Shown piece by piece: positions 62,430-64,000 of a stretch of 64,000 bases of DNA (positions are counted from its first letter, which is position 1; each line of letters starts with the position of its first letter). Under the pieces are notes generated by a model, which saw only the letters and a list, made by a program, of their open reading frames with translations, searched no databases and was not told the origin of the DNA. Both the position numbers and the translations under genes were made by a program. The stretch is from NCBI RefSeq assembly GCF_028830055.1, contig NZ_CP101655.1, positions 4,270,769-4,334,768 of the forward strand, given 5' to 3'. Source of the DNA: Pseudomonas serboccidentalis (GTDB lineage: Bacteria; Pseudomonadota; Gammaproteobacteria; Pseudomonadales; Pseudomonadaceae).

Positions 62430-62505
62430 GTGAGCCTGCTCGCGATAGTGGTATGTCAGGCGGTAAAGGGTTTGTCTGACACACCGCCATCGCGAGCAGG
62501 CTCAC
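62430..62505. repeat. REPIN (GTGAGCCTGCTCGCGAT family)
   Basis: Inverted pair: GTGAGCCTGCTCGCGAT at 62430 and its complement ATCGCGAGCAGGCTCAC at 62489-62505, with 42 bases between. It is a third REP class in the window, after the transglutaminase cluster. Confidence 0.85.
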
Positions 62506-62619
62506 GCCTACAGGGGATTTGGGGGCGATTCGAAAAGGGGGCTGTGAGGGCCAGCGGCTGAACCGCCAGCCCCGTCACAAATCCGCAGGGTCTGATTCGA
62601 TCATCAAACCCGGTGGGGC

Positions 62620-62802
62620 TCAGGCGTCGGGTGCCTGATCTTTCGGTGCATCAACATCGTCGTCGTCAGTCGCCACTTCACCCTCAGGGTTCAGTGCCGC
62701 TTCTTCAGCCATTTGTTTCTTGCGCTGAAGCTTTTCCTCTTTCTTCTGCTCCTTTGCCAGGTCTCGTTGACGTTTGGCGAAGGAGTAATTGGGTTTGGCC
62801 AT
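62620..62802 (-). CDS. small Lys/Glu-rich protein
   Basis: A 60-residue, highly charged protein starting MAKPNYSFAKRQRDLAKEQKKEEK. The N-terminal half is a basic/charged helix, likely coiled coil; the C-terminal half is acidic (EVATDDDDVDAPKDQ). GAGGA precedes the ATG. It resembles short proteins annotated as hypothetical in Pseudomonas. Function unknown; nucleic-acid binding is conceivable from composition alone. Confidence 0.75.
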   Translation of the reverse strand: MAKPNYSFAKRQRDLAKEQKKEEKLQRKKQMAEEAALNPEGEVATDDDDVDAPKDQAPDA

Positions 62803-62870
62803 GGGCGATCCTCTGGGGTCGAAGGTGAGGTTGAGCGGCGCGTATTCTGCCCTGTATCGGTGTCCGGCGG

Positions 62871-63458
62871 TTAGCCGGGTTTTTGGTCGACCCACTTGGG
62901 CGTGACGGTCGGCTTCCACTGATCGAGGGCGTCGAGCAGGGTTTGTGGCGATTCGCTCACTTGCAGCATGTCACGGTGTGGCGCGCGAACGAAGCCTTCG
63001 CCGACGATATGGTCGAGAAAAGCGGTGAGTTTGCTGTAGAAACCGTTCACTTCCAGCAGGCCCAGCGGCTTGCCGTGGTAGCCGAGCTGGCCCCAGGTCC
63101 AGACTTCGAACAGTTCTTCCAGCGTGCCGAGGCCGCCAGGCAAAGCGATGAACGCATCGCTCAGTTCGGCCATGCGCGCCTTGCGGGCGTGCATGCCGTC
63201 GACCACTTCGAGGCGGGTCAGGCTTTTGTGGCCGATTTCCTTGTCCATCAGACTTTGCGGAATGATCCCGATCACTTCACCGCCGGCGGCCAGTGCGGCA
63301 TCGGCGACCAGCCCCATCAACCCCACGGCGCCACCGCCGTAGACCAGGGTCAACTGGCGCTCGGCCAGCGCGCGGCCAAGGGCTTTGGCGGCTTCGGTGT
63401 AAGCCGGATCGGTGCCGGCGTTGGCGCCGCAAAATACACAAACGGATTTGAGAGACAT
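62871..63458 (-). CDS. LOG family cytokinin riboside 5'-monophosphate phosphoribohydrolase-like protein
   Basis: A 195-residue Rossmann-fold protein with the LOG signature PGGLGTLEE and an N-terminal [18 protein letters not shown] enzymes split the base from nucleoside 5'-monophosphates; in bacteria the role is often nucleotide salvage, not hormone activation. The start [11 protein letters not shown] has AGGAGG upstream. The frame extends upstream without ribosome binding support. Confidence 0.93.
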   Translation of the reverse strand: MSLKSVCVFCGANAGTDPAYTEAAKALGRALAERQLTLVYGGGAVGLMGLVADAALAAGGEVIGIIPQSLMDKEIGHKSLTRLEVVDGMHARKARMAELSDAFIALPGGLGTLEELFEVWTWGQLGYHGKPLGLLEVNGFYSKLTAFLDHIVGEGFVRAPHRDMLQVSESPQTLLDALDQWKPTVTPKWVDQKPG

Positions 63459-63516
63459 GCCTTCCTCCTGGGTCAATCCGTCACAGGGTAATGGCTGGCA
63501 CGCCTTGATCCAAGGG

Positions 63517-63606
63517 CTAGACTTCGCGTTGCGGCGTTTCGCAGGTGCCACTGGCACCACAGGCGTAGGCGGCGAGCAAGCTGCACAACAGGCCGTTAAA
63601 GATCAT
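63517..63606 (-). CDS. possible 29-residue hydrophobic peptide
   Basis: Minus-strand frame [20 protein letters not shown] plus nine residues ending REV, with GGAG 9 bases before its ATG. The first half is hydrophobic like a signal peptide or single membrane span and has three Cys. It lies 58 bases upstream of the LOG start in the same direction and could be cotranscribed. Too short to be sure that it is a gene. Confidence 0.35.
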   Translation of the reverse strand: MIFNGLLCSLLAAYACGASGTCETPQREV

Positions 63607-63705
63607 GACAGGCACTCCGTTTCAGTTCAGTGAGATGGCCTGATCATAGGGCTGGCCAGGGAATCTGGCCGTTAGATTGTTTCGATGAGTGTCATAGCCT
63701 GAAAG

Positions 63706-63715
63706 TTGTATACAA
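63706..63715. promoter_or_regulatory. palindrome TTGTATACAA (GntR-type operator)
   Basis: Perfect 10-bp palindrome, the pattern recognised by many FCD-type GntR regulators (xTNGTATACNAx). Located 90 bases upstream of azurin and 100 bases from the divergent peptide start. Confidence 0.4.
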
Positions 63716-63718
63716 TTT

Positions 63719-63732
63719 TTGACTCAAGTCAT
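63719..63732. promoter_or_regulatory. ANR/FNR-like site in the azurin promoter
   Basis: TTGAC-TCAA-GTCAT fits the FNR/ANR frame TTGAT-N4-ATCAA at 7 of 10 positions and also forms a perfect TGACT-CA-AGTCA palindrome. Azurin genes in Pseudomonas are known to be controlled by ANR, which makes this reading reasonable. Confidence 0.45.
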
Positions 63733-63804
63733 AGGAACTTGCGAAGATTTCAGGCAGTCTTTCCACCATTCGTGTTTTTGTTAACCCTGCCTTGGAGATT
63801 CACC

Positions 63805-64000
63805 ATGTTTTCCAAAGTTGTTGCGGTATCCCTGCTGGCGCTGGCCAGCAGCCAATTGATGGCTGCCGAGTGCAAAACCACCGTTGATTCCACCGACCAG
63901 ATGTCCTTCAACACCAAGGAGATCGTGATCGACAAGAGCTGCAAGACCTTCACCGTCGAACTGACCCACTCCGGCAGCCTGCCGAAGAACGTCATGGGCC
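63805..64000 (+). CDS. azu: azurin, 5' part (cut by the window end)
   Basis: Periplasmic blue copper electron carrier. The visible 65 codons start [20 protein letters not shown], a signal peptide cleaved before [20 protein letters not shown], the azurin N-terminus with the first disulfide Cys. The start has TTGGAG 8 bases upstream. The copper ligands (His46 lies at the very edge) and the C-terminus lie beyond the window. Confidence 0.95.
   Translation, partial: MFSKVVAVSLLALASSQLMAAECKTTVDSTDQMSFNTKEIVIDKSCKTFTVELTHSGSLPKNVMG

Larger units (their letters stand above)
63459..63804. other. 346-base gap between LOG and azurin
   Basis: Contains a possible 29-codon minus-strand gene (63517-63606) and two palindromes in the azurin promoter region. 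No larger frame is convincing. Confidence 0.6.

Overview
The window is a chromosomal segment of a Pseudomonas, most likely of the P. fluorescens lineage. The evidence is high-GC coding sequence, a gene order matching the P. aeruginosa block that runs parE-parC-serB-psd-rhdA-motAB-rsgA-orn-queG-amiB-mutL-miaA-hfq-hflXKC-hisZ-purA-rnr-rlmB-rpsF-rpsR-rplI-dnaB and on to azurin, and many copies of the REP palindromes typical of fluorescent pseudomonads. Most of the window is core genome. The interest lies where accessory DNA interrupts that conserved order.

Layout. 0.1-7.4 kb: yqiA-parE, a phytase-like esterase and a membrane aspartic protease, parC, and a PqiC-type lipoprotein. 7.6-16 kb: ahpA/serB, a PilZ-like protein, psd-rhdA and an HDOD protein. 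16-18 kb: the flagellar stator genes motAB behind a FliA promoter. 18-21 kb: an accessory insert between motB and rsgA, with a sterol-desaturase-like enzyme and a compact three-gene operon encoding a ThsB-like TIR, a caspase-like protease and a second TIR protein, probably an anti-phage system. 21-28 kb: rsgA, orn, a TRIC channel, an AT-rich Fic gene inserted beside queG, nnr and tsaE. 28-39 kb: amidase, mutL, miaA, hfq, hflX, hflKC, hisZ and purA. 39-44 kb: a chemoreceptor with a FliA-like promoter and two genes of a ferric-iron ABC importer. 44-50 kb: two tandem tRNA-Leu(CAG) transcription units, rnr-rlmB, the S6/S18/L9 ribosomal operon and dnaB.

51.6-53 kb holds the second unusual region. 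A 227-bp copy of the 3' end of dnaB lies 959 bp downstream of the real one. Between the two copies are a structured RNA-like leader with a possible terminator/antiterminator switch and a small orphan gene of atypical composition. This looks like a small cassette inserted at the dnaB 3' end.

53-64 kb: a YgiQ-type radical SAM protein; a three-gene transglutaminase / circularly permuted ATP-grasp cluster behind a sigma-54 promoter match; a small lysine-rich protein; a LOG-family phosphoribohydrolase; a possible 29-residue peptide; and the 5' part of azurin, cut by the window edge. REP/REPIN palindromes from at least four sequence families fill many of the intergenic gaps.
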